From Limanda limanda (lineage: Eukaryota; Chordata; Actinopteri; Pleuronectiformes; Pleuronectidae), in contig NC_083651.1 in the NCBI RefSeq assembly GCF_963576545.1, positions 14,819,124 through 14,883,123 of the forward strand: a stretch of DNA of 64,000 bases, read 5' to 3'. Positions within the stretch are counted from its first letter, which is position 1. The number at the start of each line of letters is the position of its first letter. Below the pieces are notes generated by a model. It saw only the letters and a list, made by a program, of their open reading frames with translations, was not told the origin of the DNA and did no database searches. Positions 11,401 through 23,232 of the stretch are shown here, piece by piece. A program made the position numbers and the translations under genes.

Positions 11401-14400
11401 TTTTCATAATGCCCCTTGAGACTTTTTTGTTTGTCTGGTCATGATACACAGGTGAAGATCGGTCAAAGGGAAACCTAGGGGCTGCGTTCCAGGGGGCGCT
11501 GTTGAGCCATTTTGCCACGCCCAATTCAAATTACTCCAGAATACTAAAATATCCGTAGACCTTGAATTTCCTGCAAAGTTTCATAACTTTTTGAGCATGT
11601 CTAGACCCTGAAAAACTCCCCCAAAGGGAAATAATAAAAATCCTTACAGTTTCAATAGGGCCTCTCACCATTCGGTGCTCGGGCCCTAATAAGCGACTTA
11701 ACATTTCAAGAAAAAACTAAAACTGAACACAAAGTTTCCCACGCTCGGTGAGAGGCTGACTGACCTCCCTCTGGAGCCGAGCCTGCAGCTCCTGCTTCTG
11801 GCCGTTGAACTCTTCCTCTTCCAGTCTGCGGGCGCTCTGCAGCCTGAGAAGCTCCAACTGCAAGGACAGCTGCTCTTTGGACGGCTTACTCAAATCTAAG
11901 AGAGGGGTTATTAAAGTCAAAACATAATCTAAGAAGCAAAGGTTATATTTCCCAATGCTGCCTCTACTTTAGTTGGGACATGTGTGACGATAAAGCGGGA
12001 GGTGACATGCAGAAGTTATGATTCAACAAGTCATTTTTAAATGTTTTTGTACAGATCTGAGGACAGCACATAGGACAGTAGCTTCTCCCCTGCCGCACTG
12101 TGACGCATGAAAATAGTGTGCATCTTTGAGATAGAGGAAAAGTTTGGTTCTCTGCAATGGGAAAAAGTAGCCTTCTGTCTCTTCTCAGTGTTAGGGAGTT
12201 GTCAGCAAAGTTACAAGAGCAGCTCAGATGCCCCACATTGGCTAGAAAGATGCATTCAAGAAGCTGACCCTGAAGCAGTGTCACTTCACAATACACTGCA
12301 TCTCCCACAGCTCACAGTGAGCCCAGTCTCAGGTACTCTGTGGGAACTGGATTTATCCGATATTAAAGAAAAGCAGCTTCAATTATTCTCAAGTTCTGAA
12401 TCTCTAGGCTCAGATGAGCAATAACTCTCAGACATTCAAATTTCAGACAGACAGAAAACACTGAGCCTTTTATGCTCTGATGGGGACACTGAGGCACGGG
12501 AACCCCCCTGAGAGCTCCTTGGGAACAGCAGCCGCTCCTCACCTGCATGGAGGAGCCGGTTCTCCTCTTGGGCCTCATCCAGCTGCTTCTGTAGCAGACG
12601 CAGCTGCCCCTGCAGCTCGGCTTTCTCTCTTTGCAAGCTGGTGTAGTCACTCATGGTCTCCACTCTCTCTCTCAGCAGCTCCTTCTGTTGAGTCAGCAGA
12701 GGAATCTGCTGCTGTGCTGTGTCGAGCTCCACCTGGGCAACAACAGAAGAGCCGTTGAAAGAAAAGCAAAAATGAGGCGACGGAATAAAGTAAAACAAAG
12801 GTTCACAATCAGGTCGAGAGTCAAAGACACCAACAGTACATCACATGTGAACACATCAACTAGACTGTCTACTGTAAACTTTTGACAGAACATCATCACA
12901 ATGAATGAATTAAACTCTTTCCCATGGGGCCAGGTAACATTGACTGTTTGTATCGACAGTAATATCGAATTAATAATATAGACTTTTGACCCTATTTATG
13001 AGCATAGTTGATTTTGACTCATTGCTATTTGTCAAACTATATATTTACATGTATGCTGATATCTCAAAAGGCTGTGAAAACTCCAATGTACATTCTAATG
13101 TGATTTTGACGTATGCATGTCCACATAATGTGACTAAGGTCTTATAACTCCACATGCCTTAATTCGATTATTGCTTATTCCGACCATGACTTTATTTAGG
13201 TTAAGGTGATCAGAAAATGCTGTTTTTGTGGCAGTGTCAGTCAGACTATGGTCTTTATCGGATCAACACAATATTGGTGTCCATGTAAACGCGTCCTCTG
13301 CTGGCTGTCTGGGGTAGTGACGCTCACCTGCAGCCGTCTCAGCTCTGAACAGGCTCTACTGTGCTCCTCTAATTGGGAATCAATTACCGCTGACTCCCTT
13401 TGGATACGATCCGTTTCCGCTGAGGAGGAAAAAGCACAAAAAAGATTGTAAACATCAGCAGGCAGTAATGAGCTACTCAGTAACACAAGATTCATTTAAA
13501 TACTCACCTTTGTTTCTTTTCTCGTTCTCTGTTAGGTCTTCGGTTCTCTTGAGGAATTCGTCTTTTAATTCAAGCTGATACCTAATTTCATAAAGACATG
13601 GGATTGACAATTCAAAAGAGGTCTGACAAAACATCTGACAAACTGTTTTTTCCTTCTTTGTAACCAATCAACAGTCAAAGCCATGAATCACATGGTCAAG
13701 TGGATGATCTATGGTATGTTTACATGTAGTCATGGAAACAGAGCATGACAGCAAACCTGGCAACAGAAAAGATTCACTCCACTGATGATTCTTTTTTGTC
13801 AGCATTAGTCATACTGTAGCTTTGAAGGAGAACCAAATGAAACATACATTTAAAAAGCAAGATTGAGACAAAGGTGTTCATTTCACCAAACAAAATCTGT
13901 GGAGTGTCGTTTGTGTGTTTATTGACAGTGCCTCTCTCAAACAGGACAAAAATCCTTCTGGACTCTCACTGACATTCAAATAGCTCAGTGACCTTTTATA
14001 TTATATACACACACACCGGAGGGATTCTACTCCAGCACTACGCACAATGAGTCTATCCTTCAACTAGGAGTATTTGAGAGATAAAAACTACCAGAATGAA
14101 CAGACAATATAAATGACTTGTGTGTTATTTAAGCAAAAGAGAGACATTCTTGGATTCAGCGTGAAAATACCTGGAAAGTTCATTCTTCAGCCTTTGGTCG
14201 TGTGTGTCCTCCAATGTCTTCACGCCCAGTTCTCTCCTCCTCATCAGCTCTTCTTCGATCTTGATCTTCTCCTCGTGAATTTGACAAGTCCTGTTGTTGT
14301 ACAGCAACAGTTAGATTCTCTACGAACAAACTGTCACAGCGGAGCGTACAGCAGCCCTTTACTAACAAAAAATTGTTTAAATTAAAAAGCTCTCACTTTT

Positions 14401-16037
14401 CAAACGCCTCCATTCTCATTCTCAGCTCATTTTCTCTGTTCCGTTGTGTTTCAATTTCTTTCAGAAACAATTGTCTCTGCATATACATGTTTTTTTCTTC
14501 TATCTAAAGAAAAGAGAAACACAGAAGAAACATCACAAGACTTGGATTCAAGCAACTGTCGGGTAAACCAATGAATACTGAATGTAACGATGTACCAATT
14601 GAAATAAGAGTGATTTATCTTTTGTGGAAAGAAAGCAGCGACCTACCTCTTGTTGTTTTTGCAAGCGATCAATGGCATTTTTCTCCCGCTCCATCAATGC
14701 CTTTGTCTTCATTTCATAAGTCCTATCCATACCTTGCTTCAGCTTATCGAATTCTTTATGAAATTTAGACTTTTCTTCCATCTTCACCTTGGCAATCTCA
14801 ACGTCTTTAAAATGTTTAAGCTTTGGATCCAAAAACAGAAATGTTCACATATTAGCATTAATATCTTTTAATTAGAATATGTTTATTGCAGATATGAGAG
14901 TCCAGCAGGTCTGCTTGCTTGAACAATTTCTTATTGATTTACTTGGTAGAAACATTTATGTACCTGTGTGCTCATTTCTGCCTGCAGCTGGGCTTCGATT
15001 TCTTTTCTGTATGCAGCCAGTTTGGATTCGAGTGGAAACCATTTGTCTCCACTACAGCTTAAGTTCTCATATTCCTTATCAATCATTTTCATCTTGTCAA
15101 CTGTAATTAAAAGGTAGACAGAAAACATTAAAAGCTATGCACGGATTTATGATATAAAGTAAGAGATCAGTTCCACGTACCAAGAGACTCTCCGTAGCTC
15201 GCTGTGCTTGTTGTCTGCGTGTCGGCATCATGGCTCAGGCCCTGAGTGTGATGGTGTGTTAGCTGTGTTAGAAGGCTGACCAGGAACCCTGGAGGACAAA
15301 GTCAAGGTATACATGTGTTCATTGACATCAGGAAGTGGTGGTAGAAGCTGCTGTATTTAAAAAAATGAATACTCCACATACCTTTATCATTGTTGTCTTT
15401 ATTTGAAGACTGTAAAAAAATATATATATATTATAACTAACAACATTTTTATATTATTTATCATTGATCGCAATATTTACTTACCAGGGATCTGTACATG
15501 GATGACTCTGGACTAATTTTAAGAAGTTGGAGAAGATTCTCTTTAGTGAAAACCTGCCAAAATGGATCAGAGACCAACATTTTTGATTTATCAACAATGT
15601 TCTATACACGTAAAGCTACAGTGGATTCAATACATGCAGACGTCCCACTCACCTTCTCCTTGCAGAGGCTGCTCTCAGGGTAGAACACAGATAAGGTGTA
15701 CTCGTACCCCGAGGAGCTCAGATGATCAGCCACGATGCTGTTACACGCTGTGACCAGCAGGGGCTCAGATCTCCCGGGCACTGGTCTGGGGACCGGGTCG
15801 CCTCCGGTCAGCGGACGATGCTTTAACTCCTGGATGAGCTGATTCCGCAGCTGAGTCTGGAGCCCGAGAGACACAATAATAAATGCAACTGACACCGAGC
15901 AGATTTAACGACAACGACACAAAGGATGCCGAGCCACTTACTTTGAGTGTGTCGAGCACTCCCTTGTTTTTGAAGGTTTGATAGAGTCTCTTCCTCAGCT
16001 CGTCCGGGGTCAGGGAGTCTTCCTTAGTCGCGTTCAT
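5435..16037 (-). CDS. ofd1: OFD1 centriole and centriolar satellite protein
   Basis: Encodes the centrosomal/basal-body protein OFD1, needed for ciliogenesis and centriole length control. I place 22 coding exons: 15942-16037, 15653-15856, 15485-15553, 15382-15409, 15181-15288, 14964-15100, 14647-14820, 14397-14503, 14171-14290, 13508-13581, 13328-13419, 12543-12732, 11765-11895, 8858-8969, 7747-8457, 7371-7527, 7169-7260, 6619-6747, 6257-6423, 5967-6137, 5803-5873, 5435-5480. They sum to 3186 nt with phase kept throughout, giving 1061 aa (human about 1012). Landmarks are [21 protein letters not shown] at the N-terminus, a LisH-type region ([20 protein letters not shown]), a long coiled coil over about residues 200-550, a Ser/Pro-rich exon of 711 nt, an acidic stretch, ENPLEKYMK, and a last exon ending [11 protein letters not shown]. 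All match OFD1 as I know it. Intron 13 (8970-11764) hosts a TRIM gene. Confidence 0.95.
9042..9499. repeat. Dispersed repeat with terminal inverted ends, copy A
   Basis: The left end is gggcccgagcacc (9042-9054). The right end, ggtgcttgggttc (9487-9499), is a diverged inverse of it. The interior from about 9170 shares long direct similarity with 11295-11530, including 'ttgaagttgatctgatgaaag', 'aaaatggcgggcttc' and 'agggggcgct'. The family resembles a teleost repeat I have seen often, but I cannot name it with certainty. It lies in ofd1 intron 13, downstream of the TRIM stop codon. Confidence 0.7.
9697..11016 (-). CDS. Intronless RING/PRY-SPRY TRIM protein lacking the B-box
   Basis: A fish TRIM-family E3 ubiquitin ligase-like gene, 439 aa from the Met at 11016 ([20 protein letters not shown]). 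The frame is open upstream to 11097, but this Met fits the usual start of fish TRIMs just before the RING. Domains: C3HC4 RING at residues about 15-58 ([19 protein letters not shown]); a stub of the first B-box (CDVCTGRK, 102-109); coiled coil about 115-180; PRY about 266-320; SPRY about 321-439 ([29 protein letters not shown]). Full-length relatives have about 80-100 residues of B-box between CDVCTGRK and [13 protein letters not shown]; here these are joined directly and in frame. It is a single exon with the same strand as the host gene ofd1, flanked by direct repeat copies. The substrate is unknown; an innate immune role is possible. Confidence 0.85.
   Translation of the reverse strand: MEQRENQLDRERLSCSICLDLLKDPLATVCGHSYCKSCINTHWDKEVERGSYSCPHCRQTFTLRPVLKKNTMLDDSLEELKKTGLQAAPADHCYAGPEDVACDVCTGRKTGSADKAVEDSEKIFTELIHLLEKRSSDVEQQIRSQQETKVSRVRELQERLEQEIAELKREDHELKQLSDTEDHNQFLHNYPSLLPLSESTHSSSIRIRPLRDFEDVTAAVSQVRGRLQDILSETETEILQIVSQVDVLLRQPEPETRTDFLRYSQEITLDPNTAYIRLLLSEGNRKVTLMSEDQSYSDLPDRFTYWPQVLSRESLTARCYWEVEVGGRGVFGVAVAYKNISIAGDSDECEFGFNDKSWSLYCDGNSYDFYHNWIMTPVSGPVSSRVGVYLDHSAGVLSFYSVSDTMTLLHRVQSTFTHPLYAGIWVYDFGSTAEFCKPK
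11285..11686. repeat. Dispersed repeat with terminal inverted ends, copy B
   Basis: The right end, ggtgctcgggccc (11674-11686), is an exact inverse complement of the copy A left end at 9042-9054. The interior matches copy A in the same orientation but diverged. No matching left terminus is visible between the TRIM start and about 11285, so copy B looks truncated there. Confidence 0.7.
11896..12542. other. ofd1 intron 12 with unexplained open frames
   Basis: This intron contains overlapping open frames on both strands: plus 12107-12424 (105 aa, ending [23 protein letters not shown]) and minus 11964-12308. The plus frame looks more protein-like in composition than its neighbours, but I recognise no family and see no splice context. 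It may be a transposon relic. Confidence 0.25.
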
Positions 16038-16079
16038 GACTGGAGAGTTGTTTGCAGGAGCCCGGACAGAAGAGAAACA

Positions 16080-17053
16080 CTGAAGCAGGAAAACAACAAC
16101 ACAGTTATGCTAACATGGTCGGCTTAGCGAGCACAGACATCACTTTAAACGACTTTAAAGTTATCTTACCTGGAGTTGGACTCAATTGTAACTGTCTTCT
16201 TCACATCTGCATCAACAGGGATCCAAAAAACACAATTATAATCCATCCATGAAGTCGCCTGACGACCAGAAAGCGTCCCTCTCTCCAGGAGGTGGTCCCT
16301 TGTCAATTCAATCCGTCAACGGACACTTTCGTTCCGGGCTGTCCCACAGTGATGACGCAGGAAATAAAAGAATAAGGCTCCCGAGCACAGATGTTACTTT
16401 AGCGTGGTGTCGAAGTTTTAATACCCGCCATCAAAACACGAGTTTGTTGTATCTGCATAATGTCATTGATCATAGATTCCTGTGATGTCGTAGATGTTGC
16501 AAAGATGAAAGATCATGTATACGAAGAGAAACAGGAGTGTTTTTGACCTGAACAGATCTTCTAGTCTATATGTCGTGTTTATTTTTTATTTTTTTTACAA
16601 TCCAACAATTTATAGTATTTGAGTTGTGAGTTAATTATTTCATGACACTTACTAACACATCAGTTTTACAATAATTCATATTATACTATGTGGATTTGGC
16701 AACTCGGCCATGACGTAATCTACCCGCGACTTCTCGATCCACCCTCCAGGAAATCAAGTTGGCAGGTAAACAAACGCAAATCGACCAAAATAAAACGCTG
16801 TATCTGATGTCATTGTCGCTTAATCGTAATATTTGAAGTGTTGTTATAGTTAATAAACTTTTACGAGACCCTATTAAAGGCTCGGACGGTGACAAGCGTC
16901 AGTCGGGATGCGGTTAGCTTGCTAGCTGGAGGTTTACAGTCTTTCTGGTGATGGTGACGGTGACATTTTGAACGATTTGATGGTTTAACGTCGTTTCTTT
17001 TGGTTCCTATTGATTTCATGGCTGCTTGGCTTCGCTAGGACAAAGGGGACACG
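16080..17053. promoter_or_regulatory. ofd1/trappc2 head-to-head promoter region
   Basis: ofd1 (-) and trappc2 (+) start about 1 kb apart and point away from each other, as in human. For ofd1, the coding exon probably begins at 16079 (acceptor 'ttttcctgcttcag') and a noncoding first exon ends at 16170 before a gtaaga donor. For trappc2, an acceptor 'cttcgctag' ends at 17038, so the ATG exon starts at 17039 and an upstream noncoding exon is likely at about 16880-16960. TGACGTAA (CRE/ATF-like) lies at 16711-16718. No TATA box is evident. The assignments are inferred from splice signals. Confidence 0.5.
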
Positions 17054-18351
<1,298 letters not shown>

Positions 18352-19625
18352 TCACATCTCATGTACGAGGATATAGATGTATATTGTCTCTTCGCTGTAC
18401 ATATACCTAACATACTTGTTTGATGTCTGCGTCTTAGTCTTTTCATGTTTGTAAAATGTAACATAAATCTGGATTTTCTATGAAGATTTTTCTGTCTGAC
18501 ATTCTTTCTAAGCTTATGTGTATTTCTTGCATGTGGTGGGCAGTGTCCAGAGAAAACACGCTTTAACCAACAATTCTCAAGGGGGTTTATTTATCATTTG
18601 GTAAACCAGAGGTACATCTTTAAATGGAAATGAAATCATGAGAAACAGTCAAAGAAAATGAATGGTTAATTTTTAAAAGTATCTATATACCTAAGTGCTT
18701 AAAACTGTCGGGATAAAATGTGTGATTTTAAGATCCAAATAGTTTTTTTAAAACTATATAAAAAAAGATTTACTTAATCATAACCACTATTTAATCTGAC
18801 CTCTAAAAAAAATATTGTAGCTTGATTCAGTGATTTCTTTTAGGTAAAAACAGATAAAAAATAAAAATGTTTCCACAAGCATACACCAAATGCCATGCAT
18901 GTTAACTTTGCTTGAATATTTATCTTCTGTTAGGGATCTCGTCCCTCAGTGCTTTCACTACACAGCCATCTATTCATTTTGAAAAATGTGCACAAACAAG
19001 ACCTAGAGGTACAATTGTCACAACAAGCCTGACTTTGTTAGTTTCATAGAGTAGTGCCTTAGCTACTTTTTAATTACCAGAAATAAGGTTATTGGGCTGT
19101 ATAAAGGATTATTTTCTAAACATAAATAAACAGGTCCTCACTTTATCGACACGGTCACATTCTGGAGTGAAGTCCAAGGATACAATAACAAGTGCACTAC
19201 TGAGATAGCACAGCATATTATCAGTGAGTCACATTATAATTTAACTTCATGATGGAATGGAATAATTAAACAGAGTGAAGTGAAACCTTTCAAAGATAAC
19301 GCCTTTGGTCATTCATGAGATTATATAGTTCATCACAGGTGGTGTTAGACTGACATGAAATAGTTTATTTCTTTGCGATCCTTTTCAACCCTGAAATGAT
19401 TCAGTGCTTCTTGTTTATGTGTAGTCTAGGATGAATTTAGTGTTTCATCTCTCTCTCTTTAAACCAAAGTCCAACTATAAGGACCATCAAACCATTAACA
19501 GTATAATAAATCACAAAGCCAGTAGCATAACTTGTTTAAATAGGATTACTACAGCATTGTACACCTACAGCCTTGATGCATGTTAGGCGTAACAGCAAAT
19601 TAATGTTAGTGAAAACTCCTGGATG
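18352..19625. other. Convergent 3' regions of trappc2 and rab9a
   Basis: An AT-rich stretch between two convergent stop codons, with no credible gene. TTTATT (AATAAA on minus) occurs near 18587 and 19364 and could end rab9a transcripts. No clear plus-strand AATAAA follows trappc2 closely; ACATAAA at about 18461 is the nearest variant. Confidence 0.4.
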
Positions 19626-20234
19626 TTATGAACAGCAACTGGTAGCAGAGCGAGGTTTTCTGTGGAGCTTGACAGTGTCTGTGGGGATGAGGTGGTCTGT
19701 TCTTTCATCCATTGCCAACACTCTGCGTACTGCTTCCTCAAAGGCCACGGCCACATTGGTGGCATCCTTGGCACTGGTCTCGTAATAGGGGTAGTTGCCG
19801 TTCTCCTGGCACCACCGCTGAGCCTCCTCAGTAGACACCTGCCGCTCCGTCACGTCCACTTTGTTGCCCAGGATCACAAAAGGGAACTTCTCCGGCTCCT
19901 TGACATCTGCGTAGTAAATGAACTCCTTCTTCCAGTTGCCCAAGTTGAGGAAACTCTGGTTGTCGTCGACACTAAAAGTGAGCAGGCAGCAGTCGGAGCC
20001 CCGGTAGAAAGGAGTCCTCAGGCTACGGAAGCGCTCCTGGCCGGCAGTGTCCCAGATCTGCAGGGTCACCTGGTGGCCGTCCACCTCCAGGTCCCTGTTG
20101 AGGAACTCCACGCCGATGGTGTGGAAAAGGTGCGCGTCGAACTTGTTGGTGACGTAGCGATTCATGAGCGAGCTTTTCCCTACACCCCCGTCACCCAGCA
20201 GGATGACTTTCAACAGGGATGTCTTTGTCGTCAT
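19626..20234 (-). CDS. rab9a: Rab9A small GTPase
   Basis: Encodes Rab9A, a late-endosomal GTPase that directs mannose-6-phosphate receptor recycling to the trans-Golgi. It is a single coding exon of 202 aa. G motifs are visible: P-loop GDGGVGKS (residues about 14-21), TIGVEF effector region, WDTAGQE switch II, NKVD, and ETSAK. Rab9-specific stretches include FIYYADVKEPEKFPF and the hypervariable tail HLIPTDTVKLHRKPRS. The C-terminus is SCCS, so the double cysteine for geranylgeranylation is followed by one extra serine, whereas human Rab9A, as I recall, ends in CC. The exon probably starts at 20257 (acceptor 'ttatttctcag'). A 5'UTR exon ends at 20859 before a GTGAGT donor and extends to about 21100. 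As in other vertebrates the coding part is uninterrupted. Confidence 0.95.
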   Translation of the reverse strand: MTTKTSLLKVILLGDGGVGKSSLMNRYVTNKFDAHLFHTIGVEFLNRDLEVDGHQVTLQIWDTAGQERFRSLRTPFYRGSDCCLLTFSVDDNQSFLNLGNWKKEFIYYADVKEPEKFPFVILGNKVDVTERQVSTEEAQRWCQENGNYPYYETSAKDATNVAVAFEEAVRRVLAMDERTDHLIPTDTVKLHRKPRSATSCCS

Positions 20235-20257
20235 GGCTATTCACTCCCGGTCGACCA

Positions 20258-21200
20258 CTGAGAAATAATTCACCTGGTGGAGACGTGCAACGATTGAGAG
20301 ATATTTCATATTTACACCACATACATATAAACAACAACAAAAAAACATTGTGACCAATCACCAGTTTTTAAGTGGATGACATGTGCCTCTTCCTCTCACC
20401 CCTGACGGATTGTTGGCCTCCTCCTCTGGTCCAGATCATGTGCTGTAGACCCTGGTCCTCGGTCACATGCTCGTGTGTATGATGATGAAGGGAACGGCCA
20501 TGTAGGTGACGTTCAACCAGCTGGAACACAGTGATCAACAAACAGGTTGGTCATTAACAGAACGTACAGGACAGCTGTTAGCTGAGTAGCATCAATCATC
20601 TGCGAACACATTGTCCCTGTAACGCTAGTGGGCTCGTTGTGTGAGAATGTAAACACACAGCACCGACATTGAGGTTATGAAAGCAACATAGCAACACACA
20701 TGCTCGTGGAGAGGATGTGAAATATGCGTGAGCCAGAGCTAAGTGTTAGCTACGCTACGCGAAGATGAAAAACAAAAACACAGCTGGACTTTTGTGGAAT
20801 ATACTTCCGCCCGGCTAGCTCTGACTTACGTGCAAGAAACACAACAATAATAACTCACCGTGCACGTTGTTCCCTGTGGAGTCCGACGAGGAGTAAAACG
20901 CCAAACAGCTGGAGGAATGTTCACGCATATGTTTGACAGCTCCAGATCGCGTCGGCTCGCAGCGTTTCCTGGTGAGCTCCGACAGGCTCCGTGCTAACAA
21001 GCTAACCGCAGCTAGCCCGCGGATCATGTGATCGTGCGAGGCGAGAGCAGCCAACGAATGCTGAGGTAACGTTTCAGTCCCTTCTACATACACGTGATCC
21101 CCATTAAACCGGGTAAAAACACGCACATTTACTGTTAAAACGAGCAGAACTTAGCTTTACTGAGGGTTCGTATTGATATTAACGAGCTACTAGGTCCCTC
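20258..21200 (-). promoter_or_regulatory. rab9a 5'UTR exon, intron and promoter area
   Basis: A minus-strand donor (GTGAGT) at 20853-20858 closes a noncoding exon that starts somewhere below 21200. The area is CpG-richer than its surroundings (for example 20940-21040) and has no TATA box that I can see. A second donor-like GGGTGAGAGG near 20397-20405 could mark an alternative 5'UTR exon. Inferred. Confidence 0.4.
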
Positions 21201-21724
21201 CAGTGCTAATATAGTTCCCTTGTTTGTAATATTCCTGCACCAACACCAGAGAGCGACACTGCCTGTCACCAGCCAACACCCCAGCAGCTGCTGACTGTTC
21301 CAACAACAGACCATGACAAAGGGAAAAGTCCAAAAATACGTTTCAATGAAAAATAAGGGATGCAGGATTAGCTATCAGGCTTTTGCATGAAACTGGATTT
21401 GAACTTGAACAGCTAGAATATATATAACATAGCTTTACACCACAAAATAAGTGTTTGGATCTTAATTAAAGGTTAGGCGTGTACGATTTAGGTAAAAGGG
21501 ATCCACTGGCAGAAGTTGAATATAAATTAATCCTAGTGATGTTTTCACAAGTGTTTAATCATGTTAATTGCAAATTGTTGTTGTCTTTACATTAGAAAGG
21601 CTCTTTATATTTAAATACTTTATATTTATATCAGGAGCAGGTCCTCTGATATAAGGCCGCCTTATATTTTTTACACTAGGCCACACTGGACAAACTAAAC
21701 ACCTTTTGATTCTCTGTCATGTTT

Positions 21725-21812
21725 GGAAGTGGAGGGTGAGGTGAGGGCTATTCAGCTGCAACAAGCAACTCCACCTCTAGATATCAAGTTTTACACACTG
21801 AACCTTTAAGCC
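21725..21812. repeat. Dispersed repeat fragment, copy 2
   Basis: Diverged copy of the sequence at 1-80, in the same orientation, sharing 'cagctgc...caac', 'ctagat', 'tacacac' and 'aaccttta' blocks in the same order. Confidence 0.55.
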
Positions 21813-22437
21813 AAATTACCTCTCCCACAAGGTAAATACAAAAAAAATGCAGTCACAACCCCACTTAAGTAAAAGTACACAAGCACTATCAGCCAGAGAT
21901 ATGCAGGGGTCAGCAGTAAAAGAAATAGTTCTGCTGTAAAAATTAATCCTTCTGTCTGAAATCCTGTTTTATTAGTTTCTTAATACTGGTGCATTCCTAC
22001 CTAAGCAGCATTTTATTGTTGTCACAATGTCACTGTTCAAGATGGAGCTGGTTTGAACTATTTTATGTACACTGGTGGTTTGGTCCAGTGGTTCCTTACC
22101 TGAATGTCTCATCCAAAGGGTGACCAAATCTATATGAGCGGATGTGAGGTGATTAATGGAAATTGATTAATGGCAAATGCTCTGTATATAATTAGCACTT
22201 TTCTAGTCTTGATAACCACAAAGCACATGTCTACTACTACTTTATTTGTATTGATTTCATAACATTATGATTTCTAACAAGTTATAATAAACCTTCTTTC
22301 CCCCACCTTTAAATATACATAGCTCTATTATTATGAAATATGTTGATCTTATTCACTTTGAGTGTGCATGGACTTCTCCATCAAGTTTCTTTTATAAAAC
22401 ACCACTGATGATATCCTTAAATTACAGGATCAAGATC

Positions 22438-22603
22438 GGTGGTTCCCAAACTGGGGGTCAGCAGGTCAATTCACAGCACCACAGGAAACATTTCAACACC
22501 TGCACATCAGTGATTTGCAGGTGTTGTCTGGAAGTGAGTGTTTTTGCTCTAATCAATAACCTTTGGGATAATGGGGTCATGGGCTAAAAAGTTTGGGGAA
22601 CCT
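22438..22603. mobile_element. Short hAT-like MITE remnant
   Basis: The ends read ggtggttcccaaactggggg (left) and aaaagtttggggaacc (right), imperfect inverse complements of each other. This is the 'gtggttcccaaac' terminus typical of nonautonomous hAT-type elements in vertebrates. At about 166 bp it has no coding capacity. The target duplication is not clear. Confidence 0.55.
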
Positions 22604-23232
22604 CTAATTGTGCATAGTAGCCTTTATGAAAAACAAAAAGAGTGGTAGACAGCGTTAGAAAAACAATCAGTTTTAATGTCATAGTATAGTATAATATGAA
22701 AGCAAAATTTACAGCAGTTATGCACTGATACGTTTTATCATTTAAACTAACTAGCCTTCAAAAAAGTTATTCATCAAAGATCGAATTTCAGCAAACATTT
22801 CACTTAAGAAATTCACATTACATGTTACTGATTATTTTCAGTTAACTTCAGCAATGCACTATTGCATATACATAACACAGGACTAAGCACAATACTGTTA
22901 AACATAACTAACAGACAAAGTTAGCATTTCCACCTTTTCCTGAGATCTGAGTTATCTGTACTGTAAGAGTGTAGTTTAAAAAACCACAGTAGACATAATG
23001 GCAGGGTGGGCTGATGTTGTAGCATGGTGACAAAGTAAACATGCATGCTGTGATTGTACATAATCTCCTCCTGAGAACATGTGTCTGTATCTTTGTGTAG
23101 TTGTCCCGAGGCAAGAACACTGAGAAAAAAACTCCACAACCGGGAGATCATAATGCACAGGAAACGGGAATCTTTGACACGTGTCATTTTGAGGAGATTC
23201 CTCAAATTGTTGGTACAAAAGGTGGAGATTCC

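Larger units (their letters stand above)
21200..23232. other. Intergenic region between rab9a and egfl6
   Basis: No gene is recognisable here. The region includes a second copy of the dispersed repeat seen at the window start (about 21725-21810) and a short hAT-like element at 22438-22603. Human has TCEANC between these two genes; I see no trace of its coding sequence. The right part includes the egfl6 3'UTR. Confidence 0.5.

Noticed and set aside
19662..20261. 199-codon plus-strand open frame opposite rab9a
   Set aside because: It is the antisense shadow of the conserved rab9a coding exon, with no domain or promoter of its own.
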